From Anaerovorax odorimutans DSM 5092 (GTDB lineage: Bacteria > Bacillota > Clostridia > Peptostreptococcales > Anaerovoracaceae), in contig NZ_AUFC01000009.1 of the NCBI RefSeq assembly GCF_000426305.1, positions 1 through 64,000 of the forward strand: 64,000 nucleotides of DNA, written 5' to 3'. Position numbers and translations under genes: made by a program. The notes beneath the pieces are model-generated. The model was not told the origin of the DNA. It ran no database searches and saw only the letters and a list, made by a program, of their open reading frames with translations. This document shows positions 54,670-63,175 of the stretch, piece after piece; within the stretch, counting starts at the first letter, position 1, and each line of letters begins with the position of its first letter.

Positions 54670-55830
54670 TTACTTATTGTTTTTAGAATAGAATTTTAAT
54701 GCTTGTCCAATAAATTTAGATACACCTCTTCCATAAAGCTTATCAGCTGCTTTTGCCAAAACAGAATTTGACAAATAAAGCTCTGACGTATAACCCCAAT
54801 AGTTTTCTCCTTCATCTATTTTTAAGGCTTCATTCTGCTTTTGGGTCTCATCTACAATTTCTTTAACAATTTCCTGAAGTTCCTGCGAACAAGGATCTTT
54901 CCTTAAATCAGAGGTAAGTTTTTCATATAGCGTTTTTAATACAGGCTGATTACCTCCTAAATTGATTTTTAGTGCCTCGCCAATGAATTTAGAGGAACCG
55001 ATTCCATATTTCTCATCAATTAACTTTATCCAATCTGAATATACCAAATAAATTTGTACCATAGTATACCAATGATTGTCTCCCCATTCCATTTTAAAAA
55101 TTTCATAATCTCTTTTAGCTGTATTTTTTATATCTTCCGCAATTTGTTGAATTTCTATTGAAGAAGGATCTCTATCTAAATCAGATACGAGCCTTTCAAA
55201 TAATTCTTTTAATTTAGGGTGCTTGTCTTCTAAGCAGTCTTTTTTAAATTCAGCAAATTGTTCTCCTAAAGTGAATACATTGCTGTTATAATTCTTCTTC
55301 ATAGCTTTCACGTATTTTTCAATACTTCCGTATTGCTTGACAGCCATATCGGCAATTTCATCTTCTTTGGATTTACATTTTTCAATAAATTCATTATATT
55401 TATCCATACTGCCATAATCTTTTATTATCTTATCTTTATGTTCTTTTTTAAATTCTTCCAATGCATTAAAATATCCACTCATATCAAATTCTTTAAAGCT
55501 CATATATTCTTCTCCTTTTACAAGTCGGTCTAATAATTTCAATAGACCATCTAGTCTGTCGCGTTTTTCTTGAATCAATTCTTTCTGCTTTTCAAACGCT
55601 TTATGTCTATCAAACTTAGGATTTTCCATAATAAACTTTATATCTTTTAATGAAAACTCTAATTCTTTGAAAAACAATATTTGCTGCAACACTTCCAAGG
55701 CATCCTTATCATACATTCTATACCCTGATTTTGTTACTTTACTTGGCTTAAACAGGCCGATTTCATCATAGTATTGTAAAGTTCGAACACTTACACCAGT
55801 CAGTTCAGAAACTTGTTTTACAGTTCTCAT
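54670..55830 (-). CDS. MerR-family regulator with duplicated TipAS-like domains
   Basis: A 386-residue regulator. The N-terminal MerR winged helix (TVKQVSELTGVSVRTLQYYDEIGL, then KSGYRMYDKDAL) is followed by the dimer coiled coil (to about 110), a TipAS-like helical domain, and a tandem repeat of its second half: HPKLKELFERLVSDLDRDPSS with SSKFIGEALK (about 205-290), and PVLKTLYEKLTSDLRKDPCS with VSKFIGQALKF (about 300-380). TipAS domains bind thiopeptide antibiotics and trigger activation. ATG at 55830 is chosen with GGAG upstream; a frame to 55875 has no site. A direct repeat (ATCAAATACT twice, 55861-55880) precedes it and may be its operator. Confidence 0.87.
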   Translation of the reverse strand: MRTVKQVSELTGVSVRTLQYYDEIGLFKPSKVTKSGYRMYDKDALEVLQQILFFKELEFSLKDIKFIMENPKFDRHKAFEKQKELIQEKRDRLDGLLKLLDRLVKGEEYMSFKEFDMSGYFNALEEFKKEHKDKIIKDYGSMDKYNEFIEKCKSKEDEIADMAVKQYGSIEKYVKAMKKNYNSNVFTLGEQFAEFKKDCLEDKHPKLKELFERLVSDLDRDPSSIEIQQIAEDIKNTAKRDYEIFKMEWGDNHWYTMVQIYLVYSDWIKLIDEKYGIGSSKFIGEALKINLGGNQPVLKTLYEKLTSDLRKDPCSQELQEIVKEIVDETQKQNEALKIDEGENYWGYTSELYLSNSVLAKAADKLYGRGVSKFIGQALKFYSKNNK

Positions 55831-55860
55831 TCCATCGCTCCTAACTTTAATTTTAGAGTT

Positions 55861-55880
55861 ATCAAATACTATCAAATACT
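55861..55880 (-). repeat. Tandem 10-base direct repeat upstream of the TipAS-type gene
   Basis: Two adjacent copies of ATCAAATACT stand 31 bases before the regulator start. MerR-type regulators usually bind dyads between -35 and -10 rather than direct repeats, so an operator role is only a suggestion. The rest of 55881-56181 has a weak hairpin at 56026-56043 (arms TATCCTT and AAGGATA) with a T run seven bases later. Confidence 0.4.
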
Positions 55881-56181
55881 TTGCCGGCTATTGAATATTT
55901 TGTTAATAAATCTAATCTCTATTTTTACAATACACTATCACGGTACGTAAGAGTCAAACTTTTTTATTTTTATTTTGTAAAATTCTTATTTTATGCTTTT
56001 AACATCTTTATCCGAGGATTCAAAGTATCCTTACAAAAGGATAGCGAGGATTTTTATTTTATATCCTTGTTTCTCTGCATCTAGCGTTCATATTTAATTC
56101 GTTGAATCGACATCTTTACTATGATAAAATTATTAAAATATTAGGTTCAATATTTTTATGAATCGGTAATAAATAAAAAAT

Positions 56182-56967
56182 ATGTTAACAAAGAAAGTCG
56201 GTGGTATTATAAAAATAACCTATACAACAAGCCAAATTGCAAAGATAATTAAGATTCATCCAAATACTGTGAGAATGTATGAGAATCTAGGCCTTATCTC
56301 AAAACCCGTACGTAAAGAAAATGGATATCGTATATTTACGGATTTACACCTTGAGCAATTCAAGCTGGCCCGCAAAGCTTTCCAAATTGAGGTACTTCAA
56401 AATGGATTACGTAAAAAAGCCGTTTCTATTGTAAAACTATCAGCGTTATGTGAATTTGATAAAGCAATTGAATTAACGGAAGAATACATTTTCTCTGTAA
56501 AAACAGAAATCAATAATGCTAATGAAGCGATAAAAATCGTAACCGAACTGCTGCAAGGCTGCGATTACAAAAATAGTAATAACTTAAAGCGAAAAGAAGT
56601 TTCCAATATGCTGGGAATAACAATGGATACTCTGCGCAATTGGGAAATGAATGGTCTGTTAAAAGTTAAGAGAAAAGAAAATGGTTATCGTATTTATACT
56701 AATGATGATATAAGAAGGTTGAAAATCATCCGTTCTCTCAAATGTGCCACCTTCTCACTATCTGCAATCCTTCGTATGATGAATGAACTTGATAAAAATT
56801 CAAAAGTAGATATTGGTGATGTATTGAACAATCCCAATCATAATGAGAGCCTTATATCCGTTTGTGATAGACTGGTTATGTCTTTAAATAGTGCAAAAGA
56901 AAACGCTGACGCGATAAAATTAATGCTTTATAAAATGAAAAGTAAATATTCAAACCCTCCACTTTAA
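56182..56967 (+). CDS. MerR-family regulator with two helix-turn-helix domains
   Basis: A 261-residue regulator with a MerR helix-turn-helix at each end: YTTSQIAKIIKIHPNTVRMYENLGL with RKENGYRIFTDLHLEQF (about 14-62), and KRKEVSNMLGITMDTLRNWEMNGL with RKENGYRIYTNDDIRRL (about 138-185). The middle is a helical linker. The ATG at 56182 has no clear ribosome site; GGTGG stands just before ATT/ATA codons nine and ten, so initiation may be later and non-AUG. The ABC transporter genes begin 55 bases after the stop, so it probably controls them. Confidence 0.8.
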   Translation: MLTKKVGGIIKITYTTSQIAKIIKIHPNTVRMYENLGLISKPVRKENGYRIFTDLHLEQFKLARKAFQIEVLQNGLRKKAVSIVKLSALCEFDKAIELTEEYIFSVKTEINNANEAIKIVTELLQGCDYKNSNNLKRKEVSNMLGITMDTLRNWEMNGLLKVKRKENGYRIYTNDDIRRLKIIRSLKCATFSLSAILRMMNELDKNSKVDIGDVLNNPNHNESLISVCDRLVMSLNSAKENADAIKLMLYKMKSKYSNPPL

Positions 56968-57022
56968 CACCAGACTTTTGTTTGGTGTTATTCTTTGTTT
57001 ATCACAAAAGGAGGAAATAAAA

Positions 57023-57757
57023 ATGGAAGATATTATCAAGGTAGAAAACCTATCAAAATCATACGGAGAGCTTATTGCAGTAAATGACCTTAGTTTTTCC
57101 GTTAAAAAAGGCACTGTTTTTGGATTACTTGGTGCAAATGGTGCAGGTAAAAGCACTACAATCGAATGTGTGCTTGGAACTAAAACCTTTGATACCGGAA
57201 CAGTTTGGATTTTAGGATTGAGTCCAAAAGCAAACCGAAAAGAGCTATTTGAAAATATAGGTGTTCAATTTCAAGAAGCTAATTATCAAGAGAATATCCG
57301 TGTTGAAGAACTTTGTGAAGTGACAGCATCATTTTACAAAAACCCCGCTGATTACAGAAAGTTACTTTTAGAATTCGGTATCGCAGATAAAAACAAAGCA
57401 TTGGTTAAAGAACTTTCAGGTGGTCAAAAACAAAGGTTGTTTATTATTCTTGCCCTTATTCCCAACCCTCAGGTTCTTTTTCTTGACGAATTAACAACCG
57501 GCCTTGATGCAAGAGCAAGACGAGATGTATGGCAGATTTTACAGGATTTAAAAAATCAAGGACTTACTATTCTTTTAACATCGCACTTTATGGATGAGGT
57601 TGAGGTGCTTTGCAATAAGATAAGTATACTTAAAAAAGGCAATATCGTATTCCACGGAACAGTTAAAGAAGCAATTGAGAATAGCCCTTATGCTAAATTG
57701 GAGGATGCTTATCTTTGGTATACAGATGAGGAGGTATCAGAAAATGAAAACCTTTAA
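57023..57757 (+). CDS. ABC-2 type exporter ATPase
   Basis: A 244-residue ATPase with Walker A GANGAGKST, Q-loop VQFQEAN, signature LSGGQKQRLFI, Walker B VLFLDELTTGLDA and switch TSHFMDEVE. The Walker B region has DEL in place of DEP. ATG 57023 is chosen because AAAGGAGGA lies before it; a longer frame begins at 56978. It overlaps the permease gene by 14 bases. Regulator plus ATPase plus permease is a typical drug-efflux or antibiotic-resistance module. Confidence 0.9.
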   Translation: MEDIIKVENLSKSYGELIAVNDLSFSVKKGTVFGLLGANGAGKSTTIECVLGTKTFDTGTVWILGLSPKANRKELFENIGVQFQEANYQENIRVEELCEVTASFYKNPADYRKLLLEFGIADKNKALVKELSGGQKQRLFIILALIPNPQVLFLDELTTGLDARARRDVWQILQDLKNQGLTILLTSHFMDEVEVLCNKISILKKGNIVFHGTVKEAIENSPYAKLEDAYLWYTDEEVSENENL

Positions 57758-58487
57758 TACAATGCTGAAAACAGAAATCAAATTATCACTTCGTGGTATG
57801 GATATGTTTATTTTCGCTATTTGCATGCCTATTATTGTTCTTGTGATGCTTGGTATTATTTATGGTAACAAGCCAGCCTTTGCAGGTGCTGACTACACGT
57901 TTTTAGAGCAGTCATTTGGAGCGATAGCTACTATTGCTATTTGTGCAGGTGGATTTATGGGATTACCTTTAGTGGTGTCGGATTACCGCAGTAAGCATAT
58001 TCTGAAAAGGTTTAAGGTAACACCTATAAAACCTACAATAATTTTGCTTGTGCAGGTTACAATCTACGCACTGTATTCTTTAGTATCGTTAATTACACTG
58101 CTTACTGTTGCAACTATATTTTTCAAATTTCGTATACAAGGTAGTATTTCTCAATTTATTATCGGTTGGCTATTAGTTATGGTTTCTATGTTTTCTATTG
58201 GCATGATGGTGGGAGGTATTTCAAAGAACTCAAAAACAGCAGGAATTGCCGCAAGTCTACTATACTTCCCCATGCTAATTTTTTCCGGAGCTACACTTCC
58301 GTATGAAGTGATGCCGTTGGCTATGCAGAAAACTGTTGATATACTCCCTCTTACCCAAGGTATAAAGATACTTAAATCGTCCACTCTTGGATTGCCAACA
58401 GTCAGCATTATATTTCCAATTTGTATTTTGGCTATAATTACTGTAATCTGTTCTACGGTAGCAATTAAGTTCTTTAAATGGGAATGA
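57744..58487 (+). CDS. ABC-2 type exporter permease
   Basis: A 247-residue permease of the ABC-2 family with six helices. GGFMGLPLVVSDYRSKHILKRFKVTPI marks the usual loop, and ending helices include FSGATLPYEVMPLAMQ. The start at 57744 has GAGGAGG upstream and lies inside the ATPase gene. It ends 76 bases before the convergent MBL gene. The substrate is unknown. Confidence 0.88.
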   Translation: MKTFNTMLKTEIKLSLRGMDMFIFAICMPIIVLVMLGIIYGNKPAFAGADYTFLEQSFGAIATIAICAGGFMGLPLVVSDYRSKHILKRFKVTPIKPTIILLVQVTIYALYSLVSLITLLTVATIFFKFRIQGSISQFIIGWLLVMVSMFSIGMMVGGISKNSKTAGIAASLLYFPMLIFSGATLPYEVMPLAMQKTVDILPLTQGIKILKSSTLGLPTVSIIFPICILAIITVICSTVAIKFFKWE

Positions 58488-58563
58488 TTTAAAAATATTG
58501 CGTAAAATTACAAAGAACAAGTTAATAATTCTTTCATCCGTCTCGCTCTTGGAATTTACACCA

Positions 58564-59325
58564 TTAAAGCCAGACTGCCCAATCACCGTAATTAAAAGTA
58601 CCGCTACCATGATGTAGTCTACCATCGACTTTCAACTGTCGAAAAGTGTTTCTCATACGAATCAGAATTTCGGGCTGAATGTCCAGACTGTGATGAGCAG
58701 GAAATACTCCTTTAACGGGCAGCAACGCAATCTTCTCAAGCGACGTAAGATATAACTGCGGATCGGTGGAAGGATAGTACGCAAACAACGTGTCCTTGTA
58801 GACAAGATCTCCGGTAAATAAATATCCCCTTTCCGATTCCCAAAAGCATAGATGCCCCGGAGAATGTCCCGGTGTATGCAGTACAGTGATCATGCGCCCA
58901 CCCAGATTAATGGTCTCTCCATCATGTAGTACCTGCGTCGGTATTCCCTGAAAGAACTTATAAGTATTGACGTCATAGCCCTTCGGTAAATCGCAACGGT
59001 CTATAACCATATTACGGATAGTATCTATCGTCAACGGAAATTCACCATTCAGCCAGTTTAATTCCGCCTCGTGTGCGTAGAAATCTGGATAGTATTCATG
59101 CCCTCCAATATGATCCCAATGGATATGTGTTGCCACAGCAGTCACTGGCTTGTCCGTTAGTTTTTTAACTTCTTCGGAAATATTGCAGATGCCTAGCCCT
59201 GTATCAATGAGCAAACACCGCTCTTTCCCTTCAAGCAGGTAACAATGCGTTTCCTCCCAATGGCGGTATTCGCTAATAATGTGAGTATTTTCATCAATTT
59301 GATCAAGTGTAAACCAATTCTTCAT
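58564..59325 (-). CDS. MBL-fold metallo-hydrolase
   Basis: A 253-residue metallo-beta-lactamase-fold hydrolase. Metal ligands: HIHWDH (HxHxDH near residues 82-87), HTPGHSPGH (distal His), TGDLVY (Asp) and FPAHH (His). The N-terminal strands CYLLEGKERCLLIDTGLG are standard. The ATG has AAGGGGAA upstream. This subgroup includes hydroxyacylglutathione-type and quorum-lactone-type enzymes; the substrate is not readable. There is no signal peptide. Confidence 0.88.
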   Translation of the reverse strand: MKNWFTLDQIDENTHIISEYRHWEETHCYLLEGKERCLLIDTGLGICNISEEVKKLTDKPVTAVATHIHWDHIGGHEYYPDFYAHEAELNWLNGEFPLTIDTIRNMVIDRCDLPKGYDVNTYKFFQGIPTQVLHDGETINLGGRMITVLHTPGHSPGHLCFWESERGYLFTGDLVYKDTLFAYYPSTDPQLYLTSLEKIALLPVKGVFPAHHSLDIQPEILIRMRNTFRQLKVDGRLHHGSGTFNYGDWAVWL

Positions 59326-59507
59326 TTTAATTATTCCCCTTAAATAAAATTGTCAACCCAATATAGACTTCATCTAACGTGTAGTTTTCTATGTACAAAA
59401 CAGTAACAACACTACTTGATGTTTATTGTTAACATTCTTGAAACTAAACACTCTCTTGAAACTAAAACATATACTATTATGTATTTTCAATGAAAGGAGT
59501 TATTGAT

Positions 59508-60734
59508 ATGTCTATTAAGTATCCTTGTCCCTATTACATTAACATACCAAAGGATATTATTACAAGCCCAGCGTTGCCGCCAAGTATGCAAAGATGGATT
59601 CATGAACCTAGTAACAACCTTGCTCTCTTGGGAGATTTTAATGCCAGCTATAATACTTTTCCTTATACTGTGAATCCTAATGTTGAGATTGTAATCAAAG
59701 GACAATTCCCCTATGCAAGATATTTAGCCTATAGTGTAATAGGTAAAGCTGACCTTACTATAGCTACAATACCTGACCGAGACCTGATTCCTGATCCTGG
59801 AAGTATAAATCCTTTTTTACCAGGTGCTAATTGGAACGCCAAAAATCGTAATTATACTTTAAAAATCCGTTTTACCCCGCCACCAGAGGGAATTGACCAT
59901 TTCATTCCAGGTGCAGGTAATAACATCATTTATGCAGGGACCTTAAAAAATGGTTTACAAAATACTCATGGAACCATAGGTCTACGAATTTATGCTCCAA
60001 GTATTGGATATGATGACATCACAGGAGGTGTAGGCTTTCCTATAATCATGTATAATAACATACCAAATGATAACAAATTTTCATTTATCACTGAACCAAT
60101 AAATCAAACCCTTTTTAATATTGCATTAAAACAAAAAAATAATTTTGAACATAATAAATGGTATATTTCTACTCATGAAAAGAATCATGAAGAAAATTGT
60201 GACCTATCTTGGAGTACCCTAGGCCGTGCATCCGCACTTATACAATATGATTATAATGATGCCTATATCATTTCTAATGAACTTCAAAGAAACCCAAGTA
60301 AGTTATTGTTTCTTCGTTGGAAAGCCCCTACATTTCCTGATACTTATCACAATATTGGTATCTTAGGAAATGAAGATATGAGGTATTGGAGTATGTCGTT
60401 TGTATCCCCAGTAGGCTTATTAGGGCTTTATACACTTGCAGATTTTGAGACAGTTATTGATAAAAATGCTTATGTCAACCTAATAATCAGTTTTGGTGCA
60501 TCGCGCCCATCTTGCGTAACAACAGAAAATGGATTTACTTGGATCGATGCGAGCCATCTGCCTTTAATTCCCCTTAAACTTTTTTATAGAAATAAAATAG
60601 TCTCTCAAGACTTTCCTTATTCAGCAAATAATATTCCAGCTGGCGATATTGTTCCACCTGAAGTTATGGGAGAGTATTATCCATGTGGCAAATACATCAC
60701 TCCTACTTATTTTAAAAAATATTTCTGCGATTGA
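59508..60734 (+). CDS. Conserved hypothetical protein, 408 residues
   Basis: I start at ATG 59508, ten bases after GAAAGGAG; an in-frame codon at 59490 precedes that site. There is no signal peptide or membrane helix. The N-terminal half has a motif string (EIVIKGQFPYARYLAYSVIG, then LIPDPGSINPFLPGA, then YTLKIRFTPPPEG) that looks like a beta-sandwich, and the C-terminal half has FRY-type aromatic strands (KLLFLRWKAPTFPDT, then DMRYWSMSFVSP). The two halves may be related folds. I recall the motif string from uncharacterised bacterial proteins but cannot give a family. It is monocistronic with a hairpin terminator after it. Confidence 0.75.
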   Translation: MSIKYPCPYYINIPKDIITSPALPPSMQRWIHEPSNNLALLGDFNASYNTFPYTVNPNVEIVIKGQFPYARYLAYSVIGKADLTIATIPDRDLIPDPGSINPFLPGANWNAKNRNYTLKIRFTPPPEGIDHFIPGAGNNIIYAGTLKNGLQNTHGTIGLRIYAPSIGYDDITGGVGFPIIMYNNIPNDNKFSFITEPINQTLFNIALKQKNNFEHNKWYISTHEKNHEENCDLSWSTLGRASALIQYDYNDAYIISNELQRNPSKLLFLRWKAPTFPDTYHNIGILGNEDMRYWSMSFVSPVGLLGLYTLADFETVIDKNAYVNLIISFGASRPSCVTTENGFTWIDASHLPLIPLKLFYRNKIVSQDFPYSANNIPAGDIVPPEVMGEYYPCGKYITPTYFKKYFCD

Positions 60735-60851
60735 GCTGGTTTGTTTTTAGCCTTTACAACATACTCACTACTTGTAATACATCAAATTTTTAGCTTAAAT
60801 ATATCCGCAGAACCACTTTGTTGAATCAACGTCACTGAAGACACTTTTCCC

Positions 60852-60890
60852 AAAGGATGTGTGCATGTCTCACATCCTTTAATTATTATT
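60852..60890 (+). terminator. Terminator hairpin after the 408-residue gene
   Basis: Perfect 10-base arms AAAGGATGTG (60852-60861) and CACATCCTTT (60871-60880), nine-base loop, then AATTATTATT. The T tract is interrupted. The flanking 60735-60851 and 60890-61019 sequence shows no other feature. Confidence 0.6.
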
Positions 60891-61017
60891 GCTTAAACAA
60901 TACCATTAGTTTTATATTAATGATAATTGATTAACTTATAGAGCTTAACAGTCAATTTTTAAAATTTAAACCTTACAATATTGAATTCTTTCTTTCATTT
61001 ATATTGCTTATATAAAA

Positions 61018-61040
61018 AAGAGCCACTTTTTAAGTGACTC
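61018..61040 (-). terminator. Terminator of the SLOG-type gene
   Basis: Nine-base arms (61020-61028 and 61032-61040) with one mismatch. On the minus strand the stem is followed by a run of T. It lies seven bases after the stop. Confidence 0.75.
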
Positions 61041-61047
61041 AAATTCT

Positions 61048-61554
61048 TTAATTTCCATATAGATTTATAATTTGCAAATTTTTTAGTTCTGCATATTTTA
61101 CAGTATATACTGTCTTTCTTTTGCTGCTATCATAGTAGCAAATCATTTTACTGCTGCGATCCACCATATATCGATTTTGATCTTTATAGCAGCCTTGTCG
61201 ATAACATGTATTCAGGGTAATGACTTTATCACACTGTGAAAGAATGTCATAATAGTTGTCACGATTTACCTCATCCCAATTTTTGGCTTGCTCTTCGAAT
61301 GGTATCACAGCAATTAATGTGATTTCTTTCATATCTTTGTATGTGATATCTTTTTTTAGTTTCAGCACAACGTCTGCACACAATAAATCAAATCCATAGC
61401 ATGCACCAAAATAAAAGGTATCTACACCATCTAAAATTGCCTTATTGATTTCTTCCCATAGTATTTCTTTAAGTTTTCTCAGTTGCTCTTTGTTTTGCGG
61501 CAGCCTTTCACTTCTATGACCGCTAAAACAAATGGCGTTTTCTTTGTTATTCAT
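61048..61554 (-). CDS. SLOG-type (DUF1273/YpsA-like) protein
   Basis: A 168-residue protein opening with CFSGHRSERLP, then YFGACYGFDLLCADVVL, FEEQAKNW and a YMVDRSSKMICYYD strand. This is the Rossmann-like SLOG arrangement of DUF1273/YpsA proteins. ATG 61554 has AAAGGA upstream; an earlier codon at 61578 has none. SLOG proteins are predicted to bind nucleotide-derived ligands, and some act in stress or defence. It is divergently placed next to the XRE repressor, with which it might share control. Confidence 0.82.
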   Translation of the reverse strand: MNNKENAICFSGHRSERLPQNKEQLRKLKEILWEEINKAILDGVDTFYFGACYGFDLLCADVVLKLKKDITYKDMKEITLIAVIPFEEQAKNWDEVNRDNYYDILSQCDKVITLNTCYRQGCYKDQNRYMVDRSSKMICYYDSSKRKTVYTVKYAELKNLQIINLYGN

Positions 61555-61681
61555 ATTCAGCGTCCTTTCAAGCATCATACTTATAATGATTATGGATATA
61601 ATCCATATTTATTATAAATTATATGACTAAATTAGTCAAATAATATTGATAATATTTATATTAAGAATTGAGGTGGTAAAT

Positions 61682-62002
61682 ATAGAACGTTTAAAAAAAT
61701 TACGTGAAGATAAAAAAATGACACAAGTTCGACTTGGAATAGAGCTTGGTGTCTCTCAAGAAACTATAAGCGGTTATGAAATCAATAAAGCAGTTCCTCC
61801 CGCAGATATGCTTGTTAAACTTGCTGACTGTCTTGATACATCAATTGATTATCTTCTTGGTAGAACTGATATTAAAAAATTCAATACAATAAATAAATCT
61901 GATCTGTCTGAAACGGAAACTGAGCTTATCAGCAGATTCCGTCAATTATCAGATACTAAAAAAGAAAGAGTAATGGGTTTTATTATGGGTTTATCTGAAT
62001 AA
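61682..62002 (+). CDS. XRE-family DNA-binding protein, apparent non-AUG (ATA) start
   Basis: A repressor-like protein of about 106 residues. An XRE helix-turn-helix (LKKLREDKKMTQVRLGIELGVSQETISGYE, then YLLGRTD) is followed by a short C-terminal helical tail (ELISRFRQLSDTKKERVMGF). The frame is open from a TTG at 61646, but GAGGTGG stands at 61670-61676, six bases before an ATA that begins the conserved LKKLRED region (IERLKKL). A GTG at 61673 lies inside that site. The start is therefore probably ATA, or translation is weak. A terminator follows. Autoregulation is likely. Confidence 0.75.
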   Translation: MERLKKLREDKKMTQVRLGIELGVSQETISGYEINKAVPPADMLVKLADCLDTSIDYLLGRTDIKKFNTINKSDLSETETELISRFRQLSDTKKERVMGFIMGLSE

Positions 62003-62011
62003 ACAGATAAG

Positions 62012-62036
62012 AGTCTGTTTTACAGCAGGCTTTTTT
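62012..62036 (+). terminator. Terminator after the XRE gene
   Basis: AGTCTG (62012-62017) pairs with CAGGCT (62026-62031), including one G-U pair, and is followed by TTTTTT. It lies ten bases after the stop. Confidence 0.7.
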
Positions 62037-62157
62037 CATTTTAATACTCAAAAATTCACCGTCATATTTTGATATGAGGATTGCAAATTATTATCACATA
62101 CGAATCGACTAAATACAAGACACGGATTTCTAGGGCTTACCTTACTAATAATAAACA

Positions 62158-62192
62158 AAAAAACTTGAGCATAATTAGATACTCAAGTTTTT
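62158..62192. terminator. Bidirectional terminator
   Basis: Arms AACTTGAG (62161-62168) and CTCAAGTT (62181-62188) flanked by A and T runs, so either strand yields a stem plus T tract. It lies between the XRE gene (plus) and the secreted protein gene (minus). Confidence 0.8.
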
Positions 62193-62237
62193 TTATTCAT
62201 TAATTTTTAGGTTCGTTCACAATTTTAAGTATATTAT

Positions 62238-62963
62238 TTATTGATCAGATTTGACTCCACCAAGAGACTCTGATATCATAACAAACTTATTACCATCGAA
62301 CTTATAAATCATTGTATTATTTCCTTTATTTTCTTTTAAAGTAATACCATCAAGTTCATATATGTAATCACTTGACCATGCATATAGAAGATTATTATCA
62401 TTATTAAACTGATAATTACCTATTTTTAAATAATAATTCTCCTTGAAAACTTGTATATCCTTTAATACATGCTTCCAAGCAATTTTAAACTTACCGTTAT
62501 CCACATACCACAAATATGCAGTATTACAATCAGCACCGGTACCACCTGATGAATCTATTGTCTCATATAGCTTTATACCATTGAGCTCTATAGGTTTTGA
62601 CAAATTTAAACTTTCTGTATTCCAATTCTCTTCTGCAATCAGCTTAAATGCATTATCTTTTAATTTAAATATATAAAATTCCCCTATATGAACGCCTCCC
62701 GTATTCTTAACTACTAATTCCAGATCCTTATCATCATCTACATTGACCAATTCATACACAAGCTCATCATAATAACTCCCTTGCTTATCTTTACCTTGTT
62801 CTTCTATTAATGCTATTACATCTTCTTTGGTAATTTTATCAATATTGGTATTTAATAATTTACTATCCGCTTTAGCTGTAATATTTTGCAATGTTAAACC
62901 TACAATAATAAAATATACTAGGAACAACAAAATTGCAAACCTTTTGGTTTTCTTAATATTCAT
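62238..62963 (-). CDS. Secreted hypothetical protein
   Basis: A 241-residue protein with a signal peptide (about 1-32, ending AKA). The mature part has a short calcium-loop-like acidic stretch (NVDDDKDLELVV), strands ending in GEFYIFKL, and later YLWYVDNGKFKIAW and MIYKFDGNKFVMISE. The repeat of K-DG-KF strands suggests a small beta-propeller-like or VCBS-like fold. I do not recognise the family. ATG with GGGTAGGGAG upstream. Alone between terminator and the LUD gene. Confidence 0.7.
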   Translation of the reverse strand: MNIKKTKRFAILLFLVYFIIVGLTLQNITAKADSKLLNTNIDKITKEDVIALIEEQGKDKQGSYYDELVYELVNVDDDKDLELVVKNTGGVHIGEFYIFKLKDNAFKLIAEENWNTESLNLSKPIELNGIKLYETIDSSGGTGADCNTAYLWYVDNGKFKIAWKHVLKDIQVFKENYYLKIGNYQFNNDNNLLYAWSSDYIYELDGITLKENKGNNTMIYKFDGNKFVMISESLGGVKSDQ

Positions 62964-63175
62964 ACTCCCTACCCCTTTATACCATATCGTACTCTTTAAT
63001 TATTCTTACAGTCAGCATATTAATATTTAAAATATAGCTATTTATTATTATACACTTTTTCCCATTTTCGTCTATATCAAAATCATTTTATTTTTTTAGT
63101 AAAACTATTACATTTGAACTGTAAATCTATACCCACATGATGGACGAAGTTACTATTTGGTATTTTTGCATGAAA

